From: Micavibrio sp. UBA6145
Lineage (GTDB): Bacteria; Pseudomonadota; Alphaproteobacteria; Micavibrionales; UBA1664
DNA: 64,000 nucleotides
Reading direction: 5' to 3'
Assembly (NCBI GenBank): GCA_002423205.1
Contig: DIUZ01000024.1
Span: 241,834-305,833 of the forward strand
Part shown: positions 31,992 through 40,905 of the stretch, in pieces
How positions within the stretch are numbered: position 1 is the first letter of the stretch
Layout of the letters: the number at the start of each line of letters is the position of its first letter
Translations under genes and position numbers: made by a program
The notes under the pieces: generated by a model
The model's input: the letters and a program-made list of their open reading frames with translations, nothing else
Told to the model about the DNA's origin: nothing
Databases searched by the model: none

Positions 31992-33938
31992 ATGATCCGG
32001 CGCCTTTCATTAACGATTTTATCCGTCACTGTTCTGGCCCTTGCATCGACGGCGGGTTACGCCGCCGACAGCGTGCAGGCGATCAAGGACGCATCACGCG
32101 GCAAATGGTCCGCCGCCAAATCCGCCGCCGGTACCGGCACAGCACGGGACCTTGTGACATGGATGTACCTGACATCGGGCGACACCAGCGTCAGCTTCTC
32201 CGAAATTGCAGCTTTCGTTACCAAGCACCCGGAATGGCCGGCGGCTGACCGTCTTTACAAGGTGGCCGAAGGCCGCCTGCCGTCGAATTTGAGCGATGCG
32301 CAGATCCTCAACTGGTTCTCGCGCAATGCACCCGTCACCGGCGCGGGCATGAAGCGGTACATGGGCGCGATGGAGCGTCAGGGCCGTGAACAGGAAGCCG
32401 TGCGTACGCTGAAAGAATGGTGGGTCACCGCCAATCTTGGTGCGGAAGAGCAGAAAAATATTCTGAGCACCTACAGCCGGTACCTGACACAGGCCGACCA
32501 TGTGCGCCGTCTGGAACGTATTCTGGGCGATCACCAATACACACCGGCGCGGGCGCTTGCGTCTGAAATCGGCCGCGGCTATCAGCAGGTGGTTGAAGCG
32601 CGTGTCGCTTTACAGGAAGGCGGCAACGGTATTTCCAAACGCATGAGCGAAGTGCCGTCGGGCCTTATGAACGATACGGGCCTGCTGTTGTCGCGTGTGC
32701 AGTTCCGCCGTGCCAACGGCGAAACCGATGGTGCCATCGCGCTGCTCAACCAGGCACCGCCCGCAGGCACGACGACCGATCCGTCTGCATGGTGGAAAGA
32801 ACGCAACATTCTGGCCCGCCGCAAATTTGAGCAGGGTGATTACCGCACTGCGTACAAGCTTGCGTCCCAGCACGGCCTTCCGATGGAAGGGCAGGATTTT
32901 GCCGCCGCTGAATTTTTCTCAGGCTGGGTTGCGCTGCGCTTCCTGCGCCAGCCGGGGCAGGCGTTTGATCACTTTGAGCGCCTGTATAACAACGCCGCCA
33001 CACCGATCACGCGCGCACGCGCCGCATACTGGGCGGGCCGCGCATCGGAAGCATTGAACGGCCGCGAGATTGCCACCCAGTGGTATCAGGCGGCTGCGCA
33101 ATACCAGACGACATTCTATGGCCAGCAGGCGGCGGAGCGTATTGGCATGCGTCTTGATCTTGCGAACGGCGACCGCCCGCAGATCACTGCGGCGCAAAAG
33201 GCCGCATTCAACGGCAGCAGCCTGACACAGGCAACCAAACTTCTGGACCGTGCGGGCCTGAAAGAACAACGCGCGCAATTCCTGCGCGCCATGATGAAGG
33301 CGTCGCAGACACCGCAGGATTATTCGCAGCTCGCGGATATGGTCATGTCGATGAACCTGCTGGACACCGCGCTGAAGGTTGCGAAGGAAGCTGAAAAATC
33401 CGGCATCACGCTGGTCGATTACCAGTTCCCGACCATCATGCGTACGCTCTCGTCTTCGGGCAATGCGGACAAGGCGCTGGTCCATGCGCTGATCCGCCAG
33501 GAAAGCCAGTTCGACCCGAATGCCGTGTCGGTATCCGGTGCTTTGGGCCTGATGCAGATCATGCCGGCCACAGGCAAATACACGGCCAAGAAAAACGGCC
33601 TGTCGCACAATACGGCATGGCTGACATCCAAGCCGGAGCACAATGTCGAAGTCGGTTCGATGTATATCGAGGAACTGCTCAAGAAATATAAGGGTTCGGT
33701 CCCGATGGCCGTGGCCGCATACAATGCCGGGCCGGGCCGGGTTAACCAGTGGGTTAAGGAATTCGGCGATCCGCGTGCGGATAATGTCGACCTGATCGAC
33801 TGGGTTGAATCGATCCCGATTTATGAAACCCGCAACTACGTCCACCGCGTCATGGAAGGTTATGCCGTTTACCAGGCCAAACTGGACCGCGGCCATACCC
33901 CGGCGCTGCGCGTCGAGCGTATATCCTATAATCCTTAA
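31992..33938 (+). CDS. Soluble lytic murein transglycosylase
   Basis: A 648-residue periplasmic enzyme. Signal peptide to GYAAD (about residue 26), a long alpha-superhelical domain (about 40-480) and the C-terminal SLT catalytic domain (VHALIRQESQFDPNAVSVSGALGLMQIMPATGK, then MAVAAYNAGPGRVNQW). The catalytic glutamate is in RQESQF. It cleaves peptidoglycan glycan strands, giving 1,6-anhydro products, and may aid envelope turnover or insertion of large complexes. Confidence 0.95.
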   Translation: MIRRLSLTILSVTVLALASTAGYAADSVQAIKDASRGKWSAAKSAAGTGTARDLVTWMYLTSGDTSVSFSEIAAFVTKHPEWPAADRLYKVAEGRLPSNLSDAQILNWFSRNAPVTGAGMKRYMGAMERQGREQEAVRTLKEWWVTANLGAEEQKNILSTYSRYLTQADHVRRLERILGDHQYTPARALASEIGRGYQQVVEARVALQEGGNGISKRMSEVPSGLMNDTGLLLSRVQFRRANGETDGAIALLNQAPPAGTTTDPSAWWKERNILARRKFEQGDYRTAYKLASQHGLPMEGQDFAAAEFFSGWVALRFLRQPGQAFDHFERLYNNAATPITRARAAYWAGRASEALNGREIATQWYQAAAQYQTTFYGQQAAERIGMRLDLANGDRPQITAAQKAAFNGSSLTQATKLLDRAGLKEQRAQFLRAMMKASQTPQDYSQLADMVMSMNLLDTALKVAKEAEKSGITLVDYQFPTIMRTLSSSGNADKALVHALIRQESQFDPNAVSVSGALGLMQIMPATGKYTAKKNGLSHNTAWLTSKPEHNVEVGSMYIEELLKKYKGSVPMAVAAYNAGPGRVNQWVKEFGDPRADNVDLIDWVESIPIYETRNYVHRVMEGYAVYQAKLDRGHTPALRVERISYNP

Positions 33939-34006
33939 GTTTAGACCCCCATGCGGAGGCTTTTCAGATGATTCCCACGCCCCCCGGAATGGGGTAGAAT
34001 CATCCC

Positions 34007-34666
34007 ATGCATTTGCTGATTGCCGACGACCATACCCTGTTCCGTGACGCGCTTGTCGAATTCATGCGCCGGGAAACCCCGTCGGCGCAGGTCGATGTTG
34101 CCAAATCTCTGCCTGAGGCCATGGACCAGATGGCGCTGCTCAAAAAGGTTGATCTTGTCCTTCTGGACCTGCGCATGCCGGGCATGGCGGGCCTCGACGG
34201 CATATCGGATATGCTGCAAAAATACCCGGGTCAGAAAGTGGCGATTTTGTCGGGCACGGCGGATGAGGCTGATGTCAAAGGCGCGCTGGGCCGCGGCGCG
34301 GTTGCGTATTTCCCCAAGACCATGTCGGCGACCAGCCTTCTGAACGCCATCAAACTGGTACTGGCGGGTGAGCGTTTCGTGCCGCTGAATCAGGGTATGG
34401 ATGTGATGCCGTCGCATTATGCCGACACGCCGACCAAACCCGCCAATATCAGCGAGGCGGATACCACATTGCTTGAAACCCTGACCCCGCGTGAGCGCGA
34501 GGTGCTGGTCTATCTGGGGCGTGGTGCTTCGAACAAGGAAATTGCGCGGGACCTTAACCTGCAGCTTCCGACCATTAAACTTCATGTTGCTGGTGTATGC
34601 CGCAAACTGGGTGCGAAGAACCGCACGCAGGCCGCGCTGTTTGCCCAGAACATGGGGCTTGCGTGA
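34007..34666 (+). CDS. LuxR/NarL-type response regulator
   Basis: A 219-residue regulator. The receiver domain has Asp7-Asp8, phosphoacceptor Asp54 (LLDLRMPG) and a Lys in FPKTM. The C-terminal helix-turn-helix begins LTPREREVLVYLGRGASNKEIARDL. Its stop overlaps the following kinase's GTG start by four bases, so the two form a unit. The gene lies 68 bases after the transglycosylase. Target genes are unknown. Confidence 0.93.
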   Translation: MHLLIADDHTLFRDALVEFMRRETPSAQVDVAKSLPEAMDQMALLKKVDLVLLDLRMPGMAGLDGISDMLQKYPGQKVAILSGTADEADVKGALGRGAVAYFPKTMSATSLLNAIKLVLAGERFVPLNQGMDVMPSHYADTPTKPANISEADTTLLETLTPREREVLVYLGRGASNKEIARDLNLQLPTIKLHVAGVCRKLGAKNRTQAALFAQNMGLA

Positions 34667-36864
34667 AAGATGTATATCTAAAAATCAAAGACCGTGTGTC
34701 CGGGCGGGCTGTTGCGATTCTGGGCATTGTTGCGATTGTCGGTTTTCTGGCGCTGGTTTACGCCGTCATCAACGAACAGGATACGGTCCACCGTCAGTAC
34801 CGCGTCAAGAATGCCGTCTTTATCAGCCTGAAAAATGCTTACCAGGATTACCAGACGCCGATGCTGATGCATCTGGCGGGGCAGGCGCAGGACCCCGGCG
34901 TGGTACAGGACCGTTACCTGTCGCTGGTCCGTCATATCGATGATCTTGAAAAGGTTGCGACCAATCCCAAGAACCTTGCCGCGCTGAGCGAGATCCGCGA
35001 GCACCTGAAACAGGTGCCGCCCGAAGCGTTCACGCAGGACAATATGCGCCATGTCATGAGTGTCATGGGCGATATCCAGACGCTGTTCCTTGGCATCGAC
35101 ATGCGCATTGCGCAGAAGGGTGCCGAACTGGACGCCAGCCAGACCATGCATCTGTTTGCAGAAGGGCTGATGGGGTTTGCGGCGATCCTGCTTCTGGCGC
35201 TGGTCGTCAAAATCCTGATCAGCCAGTCCAATTCCATGCAGGTGATGCGCGTTGAAAAAGACACGCAATTGGCCGCCATTGAAACATCACGCGACGGTAT
35301 CGTCATCCTGGACGATCAGGGGCGCATCATCTTTATGAACCGCGCCTTTGCGTTGCTGCATTACCTGTCGGGGCTTGGGCGCAAGGATTCCATCGGTATG
35401 AAATGGTCGCGCCTTTATGACGAGCGCAGTTCGGAAATCGTGCGTAATGAAATTCTGCCTGCGGCCAGGGACAAGGGGTTCTGGCACGGCGAGAGCAACC
35501 TGATGAATACGCGCGGGCAGCCGTTTACCGCGTATCTGTCGCTGACCGCGCTTCAGGACGGCGGGTTTATCGGCACGGCGCAGGACACGCGCGAAAAACG
35601 CGAGCGTGAAAAAGAAACCGAAGATTTGCGCCTGCAATATTACCAGGCACAGAAAATGGAATCGCTGGGCCGTCTGGCCGGCGGTATCGCGCATGACTTT
35701 AACAATATCCTTGCGGCGATTACCGGGTACGGCGAATTCCTGACGCAGGATCTGCAAAAAGGCACGCCGACGCATGGGTTTGCGGAAAAGATTTTAATGG
35801 CGACGTCCCGCGCCAAGGGGTTGATCGAACAGATCCTGACGTTCTCCCGCACCAACGACAAGGGCAAGACCGAGCTGAACCTGACCGAAGCGGTGGCGGA
35901 AGTCATCGCCATGCTGCGCGCGTCGCTGCCGTCGGGTATTTCCATCGATATGATGGATGCGGGGGAGTCTGCGTATATCAGCGCCAACCCCACCCAGATG
36001 TCACAGGCGCTGATGAATTTATGCGTGAATGCGCAGGATGCCATGGATGGGCGCGGGCGTCTGAACATCACGCTGGATACGGTGGAAGAATCCACCATGG
36101 ATTTGCCGGCAACGGTATTGGTCGATATCTACCCCGAAGATAACCGTGCGGCACCGGTGTTTATCAATTCCCACGGCAAGGGCCGCACCAGCATGGTGGT
36201 GGGACACGTCGTACAGGGCCTCAAATATGCACGCCTGTCGGTCAGCGATACGGGCGCGGGCATCCCGCGTCATGTGATGGAACATATGTTTGAACCGTTC
36301 TTCACCACCAAGCAGGTCAACAAGGGCACGGGTCTGGGCCTTGCTGCGGTCCACGGTATTGTCATGTCGCATCGCGGGGTTTTGTCGGTGGATACGACGA
36401 TCGGCAAGGGGACGGTCTTTTCGATCATGTTCCCGGTGGTTGAACCGAGCGAGGCGGCGGCGGAAGAAGAAGAGGCCGAAGACACAACCGCCAATTCCGG
36501 CCGCATTCTGGTCATCGACGACCATGACGATGTGCGTATGACGACCTGTGAAATGCTGCAGCGTGCGGGTTTTGAGGCGTTCGACAGCAAGATGCCGAGC
36601 GAGGCGCTGGATCTGATCCGCGACAATCCGAAACATTTCGATCTGGTGATCACCGATTATTCGATGCCGGAAATGACGGGCATGGAGCTGGCCACGGCGG
36701 CGGCGGCGATTGCGCCGGGCCTGCGGTTTATTCTGATCAGCGGTTATGCCGAGGCGCAGACCCGCGAGAAAATCGCATCGGTCAGCGAGATCAGGGATGT
36801 CATTAAAAAACCGGTCACATCGGCTGAACTTGTGAAACGCGTAAAGGCTGTTCTGGCATCGTAA
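34663..36864 (+). CDS. Membrane-bound hybrid histidine kinase
   Basis: A 733-residue hybrid kinase read from GTG 34663 (GTGA overlap with the regulator stop). Two membrane helices (about residues 15-35 and 166-187) flank a periplasmic sensor. A PAS domain, a dimerisation domain with His344 (GGIAHDFNNILAAITGYGEF), an ATPase domain (DTGAGIPRHVMEHMFEPFFTTKQ) and a receiver with Asp665 follow. The kinase core resembles CckA-like proteins. The attached receiver suggests phosphorelay to the partner LuxR-type regulator or competition with it. Confidence 0.92.
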   Translation: MKDVYLKIKDRVSGRAVAILGIVAIVGFLALVYAVINEQDTVHRQYRVKNAVFISLKNAYQDYQTPMLMHLAGQAQDPGVVQDRYLSLVRHIDDLEKVATNPKNLAALSEIREHLKQVPPEAFTQDNMRHVMSVMGDIQTLFLGIDMRIAQKGAELDASQTMHLFAEGLMGFAAILLLALVVKILISQSNSMQVMRVEKDTQLAAIETSRDGIVILDDQGRIIFMNRAFALLHYLSGLGRKDSIGMKWSRLYDERSSEIVRNEILPAARDKGFWHGESNLMNTRGQPFTAYLSLTALQDGGFIGTAQDTREKREREKETEDLRLQYYQAQKMESLGRLAGGIAHDFNNILAAITGYGEFLTQDLQKGTPTHGFAEKILMATSRAKGLIEQILTFSRTNDKGKTELNLTEAVAEVIAMLRASLPSGISIDMMDAGESAYISANPTQMSQALMNLCVNAQDAMDGRGRLNITLDTVEESTMDLPATVLVDIYPEDNRAAPVFINSHGKGRTSMVVGHVVQGLKYARLSVSDTGAGIPRHVMEHMFEPFFTTKQVNKGTGLGLAAVHGIVMSHRGVLSVDTTIGKGTVFSIMFPVVEPSEAAAEEEEAEDTTANSGRILVIDDHDDVRMTTCEMLQRAGFEAFDSKMPSEALDLIRDNPKHFDLVITDYSMPEMTGMELATAAAAIAPGLRFILISGYAEAQTREKIASVSEIRDVIKKPVTSAELVKRVKAVLAS

Positions 36865-37355
36865 TGGATCCATTACCCAAATCTGGCGAAGAGCAATTCG
36901 ATATCGCCATTCAGTTCGACGGCACATGGACGCACCAGGGGACGCCGATGACGCGCATGCCGCTGGTGCGGCTGTTTGCGGGCATCATGACGCGCGACGC
37001 GGCGGGGGATTACTGGCTGGTGACACCGGTTGAGCGCGGGCGCATCGACGTGGCCGATGCTCCGTTTATCGTGGTCGGGTGGCGGCAGGATGGCGGTACC
37101 CTATATCTGAACGACAATCTGGGACGCGAAGCGGCGGTCGATGCTGCGCATCCCTTGTGGCTGCGGACACCCAGGGGTGTGGACGGTCCCAAGGTGCCTT
37201 ATCACCAGCTTGGCGGCGGTATCGAAGCCCGGCTGAATACGTCCGTATATTATGATCTTGTTGAACTGGCCCTCGCTTCCGGCGGGCCGAATAATGACGG
37301 GTGCCTGTCCATCGCAAGTGCGGGGACGGCCCATCCTTTAGGGGTTTTGCCATGA
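36864..37355 (+). CDS. DUF1285 family protein
   Basis: A 163-residue protein of the DUF1285 family, with the pattern FDGTWTHQGTPMTRMPLVRLFAGIMTRDAAGDYWLVTPVERG and the C-terminal GGIEARLNTSVYYDLVELA. Family function is unknown; a small-molecule-binding fold is suggested for related proteins. It overlaps the kinase stop by one base and cca by four bases, so it appears embedded in a coupled run. Confidence 0.85.
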   Translation: MDPLPKSGEEQFDIAIQFDGTWTHQGTPMTRMPLVRLFAGIMTRDAAGDYWLVTPVERGRIDVADAPFIVVGWRQDGGTLYLNDNLGREAAVDAAHPLWLRTPRGVDGPKVPYHQLGGGIEARLNTSVYYDLVELALASGGPNNDGCLSIASAGTAHPLGVLP

Positions 37356-38587
37356 CGCCAGTTTTGAAGCTTCCGATGACGCAATTCAGCTCGCCCGGTC
37401 TGCGCCGGGTGTTCGATGTGCTGGGGCCGGGCAACGCCATGCTGGTCGGCGGGTGCGTCCGTGCCGCCGTGCTGGACGACCGCCGCGCCTATCTGGATAT
37501 CGACATCGCCACCAAACTGACCCCGGAAGAGGTGACGAAGCGGTGTTACGAAGCCGGGATGAAGGTTATTCCGACGGGCGTGGAGCACGGGACCGTGACC
37601 GTGGTCCCGGATGGGCCGCAGGCGTTTGAAATTACGACCCTGCGCCGGGATGTTGAGACTGATGGCCGCCGCGCCGTCGTTGCTTTTACGGAATCGTGGG
37701 AAGAGGACGCGCAGCGCCGCGACTTCACCATGAACACTTTGCTTATGGATATGGACGGCAATGTCTATGACCCGACGGGGACGGGGGTTGCCGACCTCAA
37801 GGCCGGGCTGGTGCGGTTTGTCGGCGACGCCGATACACGGATCAAGGAAGACAGTTTACGTATTCTGCGGTTCTTCCGGTTTCATGCGCGCTATGGCAAG
37901 GGCATGCCAAATGTTACAGGCTATCAGGCATGCGTTCACAACCGCGATCTTCTGAAAAATCTTTCCCGCGAACGTGTGACGGGTGAGGTGCTCAAGCTGC
38001 TGACGGCGGAAGACGCAGCAGTTTCACTTAAGGCCATGATTGAAGGTGGCATCTTAGAAGGGCTGTGGCAAAAAGAGTGGTCGGAAAAAGGTTATAATAT
38101 TCTGCGCTGGGTTGCAGTTTCACTGGAAGTTGAACAGCCAGACATGGTGCTTCTCATGTATTGTATGAAGCCAGAAAATGCGCAGGCACTGGATGAGCTT
38201 GTGGCGCAGTTCTTTGTGTTATCAAATCGTCAGAAGCGATTCCTGAATGATATTCTTATTGTTCTGAATAAGGTTACTGATACCGCGAAGAAAAATACTT
38301 ATTTGCATGGCCGTGACGCGACCATTGCAGCCACGCTTTTATCCAAGGTTTACAAGAACCCAGCCGTGGATGCTACGGCATTGGAGGCCGCGGGCATTAC
38401 CGTGCTTCAGGCACCACTTTTAATGTTCCCCATCACCGCGCGGGACATCATGTTTGAGTTTAAGATCGCCGAAGGGAAGCAGCTTGGCGATGTTCTAAAA
38501 CAGGTTGAAGAGTGGTGGCTGGAATATGATGGCGATGCCGGCAAGGGTGTATGCCTGGAACAGGCACGGCGACTGCTGAATACCTAA
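37352..38587 (+). CDS. cca: CCA-adding tRNA nucleotidyltransferase
   Basis: A 411-residue enzyme that builds or repairs the tRNA 3' CCA end. The head domain has MLVGGCVRAAVLDDRRAYLDIDIA, with the catalytic DxD, then RRDFTMNTLLMDMDGNVYDP and the RIKEDSLRILRFFRFHARYG motif. The ATG at 37352 overlaps the DUF1285 stop (ATGA). The last half of the gene, from about 37,980 on, is noticeably more AT-rich than the first. Confidence 0.95.
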   Translation: MTPVLKLPMTQFSSPGLRRVFDVLGPGNAMLVGGCVRAAVLDDRRAYLDIDIATKLTPEEVTKRCYEAGMKVIPTGVEHGTVTVVPDGPQAFEITTLRRDVETDGRRAVVAFTESWEEDAQRRDFTMNTLLMDMDGNVYDPTGTGVADLKAGLVRFVGDADTRIKEDSLRILRFFRFHARYGKGMPNVTGYQACVHNRDLLKNLSRERVTGEVLKLLTAEDAAVSLKAMIEGGILEGLWQKEWSEKGYNILRWVAVSLEVEQPDMVLLMYCMKPENAQALDELVAQFFVLSNRQKRFLNDILIVLNKVTDTAKKNTYLHGRDATIAATLLSKVYKNPAVDATALEAAGITVLQAPLLMFPITARDIMFEFKIAEGKQLGDVLKQVEEWWLEYDGDAGKGVCLEQARRLLNT

Positions 38588-38635
38588 TGTAACAATGGGT
38601 ATTCGGGGGCCGATCACAATGTGACAGACGATGGC

Positions 38636-39517
38636 TTAAGGCCAGCGGACTTCGGGCGGCAGGGACATCAGGATGGCTTCGACATTGCCGCCGGTCTGAA
38701 GACCGAAGACCGTGCCCCGATCATAGAGCAGGTTGAATTCGACATAACGCCCGCGCTTGATCAGTTGCTGTTGGCGCTGCGCATCTGTCCATGGGCGGCT
38801 CATCATCCTGTCCACAATCTGTGGATAGATTTTGAGGAAGGTTTCACCGACGGCGCGTGAAAAAGCCATGTCCGCATTCTGGTCGCCGGTGTCGATGTAG
38901 TCGTAAAAAATGCCGCCGGCACCACGAGCTTCGTTGCGATGCTTGATGAAAAAGTATTCATCGGCCCATTTTTTGAAGCGGTCGTAATAGTCAGCGCCGT
39001 GACTATCACAGCATTCTTTGAAAGCGGCGTGGAAAATGGCGGTGTTTTCCGGGTCGTCGAACATGGGATTGAGGTCCGCGCCCCCGCCAAACCAGCCTTT
39101 GGACGTCTTTATACGGCGGGTGTTCATGTGGACGGCGGGTACGAGGGGGGAGCGCATATGCGCGACCAGCGATATGCCGGCGGCCCAGAATTCGCCGCCG
39201 TTTTCGTCCGCGCCGGGGATTTTGGAGCGGAATTCGGGTGAAAACTGGCCATGGACGGTCGAGATATTGACGCCGACCTTCTCAAACACCCGGCCACGCA
39301 TCACTGACATCTCACCGCCGCCGGTGTCACCCTGCTGACTAGAATCGTGATGGTCGCGAACCCAGGTTTTCCGCTCAAAACGACCCGGTGCCATGTCTTT
39401 ATGCGGACCGCTGACCAGTTGGTCTTCCAGCGCTTCAAACGCGGCGCAAATCCGGTCGCGGAGGCTGCGGACATGGGCGACCCAGTCGTTTTCCAAATCG
39501 GTGATAGTCATGGACAT
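38636..39517 (-). CDS. hemF: Aerobic coproporphyrinogen III oxidase HemF
   Basis: A 293-residue HemF, catalysing oxygen-dependent decarboxylation of coproporphyrinogen III in haem synthesis. Conserved stretches include FSPEFRSKIPG, PAVHMNTRRIKTSKGWFGGGADLNPMF, the FKKWADEYFFIKHRNEARGAGGIFYDYID block and the C-terminal GRYVEFNLLYDRGTVFGLQTGGNVEAILMSLP. It starts two bases from the end of trmL, so the two are probably co-transcribed. Confidence 0.97.
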   Translation of the reverse strand: MSMTITDLENDWVAHVRSLRDRICAAFEALEDQLVSGPHKDMAPGRFERKTWVRDHHDSSQQGDTGGGEMSVMRGRVFEKVGVNISTVHGQFSPEFRSKIPGADENGGEFWAAGISLVAHMRSPLVPAVHMNTRRIKTSKGWFGGGADLNPMFDDPENTAIFHAAFKECCDSHGADYYDRFKKWADEYFFIKHRNEARGAGGIFYDYIDTGDQNADMAFSRAVGETFLKIYPQIVDRMMSRPWTDAQRQQQLIKRGRYVEFNLLYDRGTVFGLQTGGNVEAILMSLPPEVRWP

Positions 39518-39519
39518 AG

Positions 39520-40023
39520 TCAGATGCCTTTTGTGTGTAATTCTGGCGTGTTTATGGACCCGCTTGCCGTTTGGCGCAAGGCTTCAGACAGGGCAAAGCT
39601 GGCTGCAGTCACAACATTCATGGATCGTACGCCGGATCTCATCGGGATTTTGATGGTGGCATCGCATTGTTTGTAAACGCTTTCCGGCACGCCGGCGCTT
39701 TCGCGGCCCAGGATCAGGATGTCACCGGGCTGAAAGACGAAGTCCCACAGGTCGGTTACGCCGTCGGTTTCGACCAGAACGGCGCGGGCGGTGCCTTTAT
39801 TCTTTAAAAACGCATCCCATGAGGAGTGTTTCTGTAAGTCGACATGTTGGATGTAGTCGAGGCCGGCGCGGCGGAATTCCGCCTCTTTCCAGGGGAAGGT
39901 GGTGGGTTCGATGACGTGCATGGCGACATCCAAACAGGCGCATAGGCGCATCGCGGCCCCGATATTCTGGGGAATATCAGGCTGGTAAAAGGCCAGGGCC
40001 ACGGATGAAGGTAATGAGCACAT
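39520..40023 (-). CDS. trmL: tRNA 2'-O-methyltransferase TrmL (SPOUT family)
   Basis: A 167-residue SPOUT enzyme that methylates the wobble nucleotide of some leucine tRNAs. The knot motifs ALAFYQPDIPQNIGAAMRLCACLD near the N-terminus and ILGRESAGVPESV, IPMRSGVRSMNVVTAASFALSEALRQ near the end are diagnostic. The ATG at 40023 fits the family length; earlier in-frame ATGs are not supported. hemF follows two bases downstream. Confidence 0.93.
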   Translation of the reverse strand: MCSLPSSVALAFYQPDIPQNIGAAMRLCACLDVAMHVIEPTTFPWKEAEFRRAGLDYIQHVDLQKHSSWDAFLKNKGTARAVLVETDGVTDLWDFVFQPGDILILGRESAGVPESVYKQCDATIKIPMRSGVRSMNVVTAASFALSEALRQTASGSINTPELHTKGI

Positions 40024-40051
40024 GGGCGTAATGAGCCAAAAGAGAGGCGAT

Positions 40052-40189
40052 ATGTACAGGACATTTATTGGTATGGCGGCGCGGCGCATGCTTTTGAGCG
40101 GCGTGGGCCCTCCGCCCGGTGCGCAAAACCGTGACGCTGACATCGCCAAACGTCAAAAATCAGCCAAACTAGAGCCGCAACCCGGCTGA
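40052..40189 (+). CDS. Possible small ORF (45 residues)
   Basis: A short frame begins at ATG 40052 with AGAGAGG upstream and encodes a basic peptide (MYRTFIGMAARRMLLSG..). It lies in the trmL-petA gap. Similarity to known proteins is not recognised, and the coding call is weak. The remaining sequence to 40349 shows no other gene and no clear promoter. Confidence 0.3.
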   Translation: MYRTFIGMAARRMLLSGVGPPPGAQNRDADIAKRQKSAKLEPQPG

Positions 40190-40349
40190 ACTGGCCTATA
40201 CCGGGCGCACACGAGCTGTGGATATCCAGGCCACTATCCGCCGGGTAGCACCATAATTCAGTTGCTTAAGCTCCATCTTTGGGTATTTTCAGCGGCGTTT
40301 ATGCGAGATAGCATAGCGCATTGAAGATTCTTGCAGGTGATTCAAAATC

Positions 40350-40892
40350 ATGACCGATCATAGCCTTCCCGATAATCCGGCCCGCCGGGACTTTCTGTAC
40401 CTGACCACGGGCGCTGTCGCCGCCGTTGGCGCGGGCGTCACCGGATGGTCCTTCATCGACACGATGAACCCCGCCGCCGACACGCTGGCGCTGGCCACCA
40501 CGGAAGTGAATATCTCATCCATGCAGGCAGGCCAGTCGGTCGTCGTGACATGGCAGGGCAAGCCGGTGTTCATCCGCCGCCGCACCCCGGACGAAATCAA
40601 AGCCGCGCAGGACGTGCCGGTATCCGAACTGCGCGACCCGCAGACGGACGCCCAGCGCGTTCAGGCCGGCAAGGAAGAATGGCTGGTGGTTGTCGGCATC
40701 TGCACCCATCTTGGCTGCGTCCCGCTCGGCGCGAAACCCAACGAACCCAAAGGCGAATACGGCGGCTGGTTCTGCCCGTGCCATGGTTCTGTCTACGATA
40801 CGGCCGGCCGCATTCGCAAAGGCCCGGCACCGACGAACCTCACGGTTCCTCCGTATGCTTTCTCCAGCGATACTGTCATCAAGATCGGATAA
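40350..40892 (+). CDS. petA: Rieske iron-sulfur protein of the cytochrome bc1 complex
   Basis: A 180-residue Rieske protein. A twin-arginine-like RRDFLYL followed by a membrane helix anchors it. The 2Fe-2S ligands lie in CTHLGCVP and CPCHGS. It transfers electrons from quinol to cytochrome c1. It heads petABC; petB starts 13 bases later. Confidence 0.97.
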   Translation: MTDHSLPDNPARRDFLYLTTGAVAAVGAGVTGWSFIDTMNPAADTLALATTEVNISSMQAGQSVVVTWQGKPVFIRRRTPDEIKAAQDVPVSELRDPQTDAQRVQAGKEEWLVVVGICTHLGCVPLGAKPNEPKGEYGGWFCPCHGSVYDTAGRIRKGPAPTNLTVPPYAFSSDTVIKIG

Positions 40893-40905
40893 TTAAGGAT
40901 TCCCC

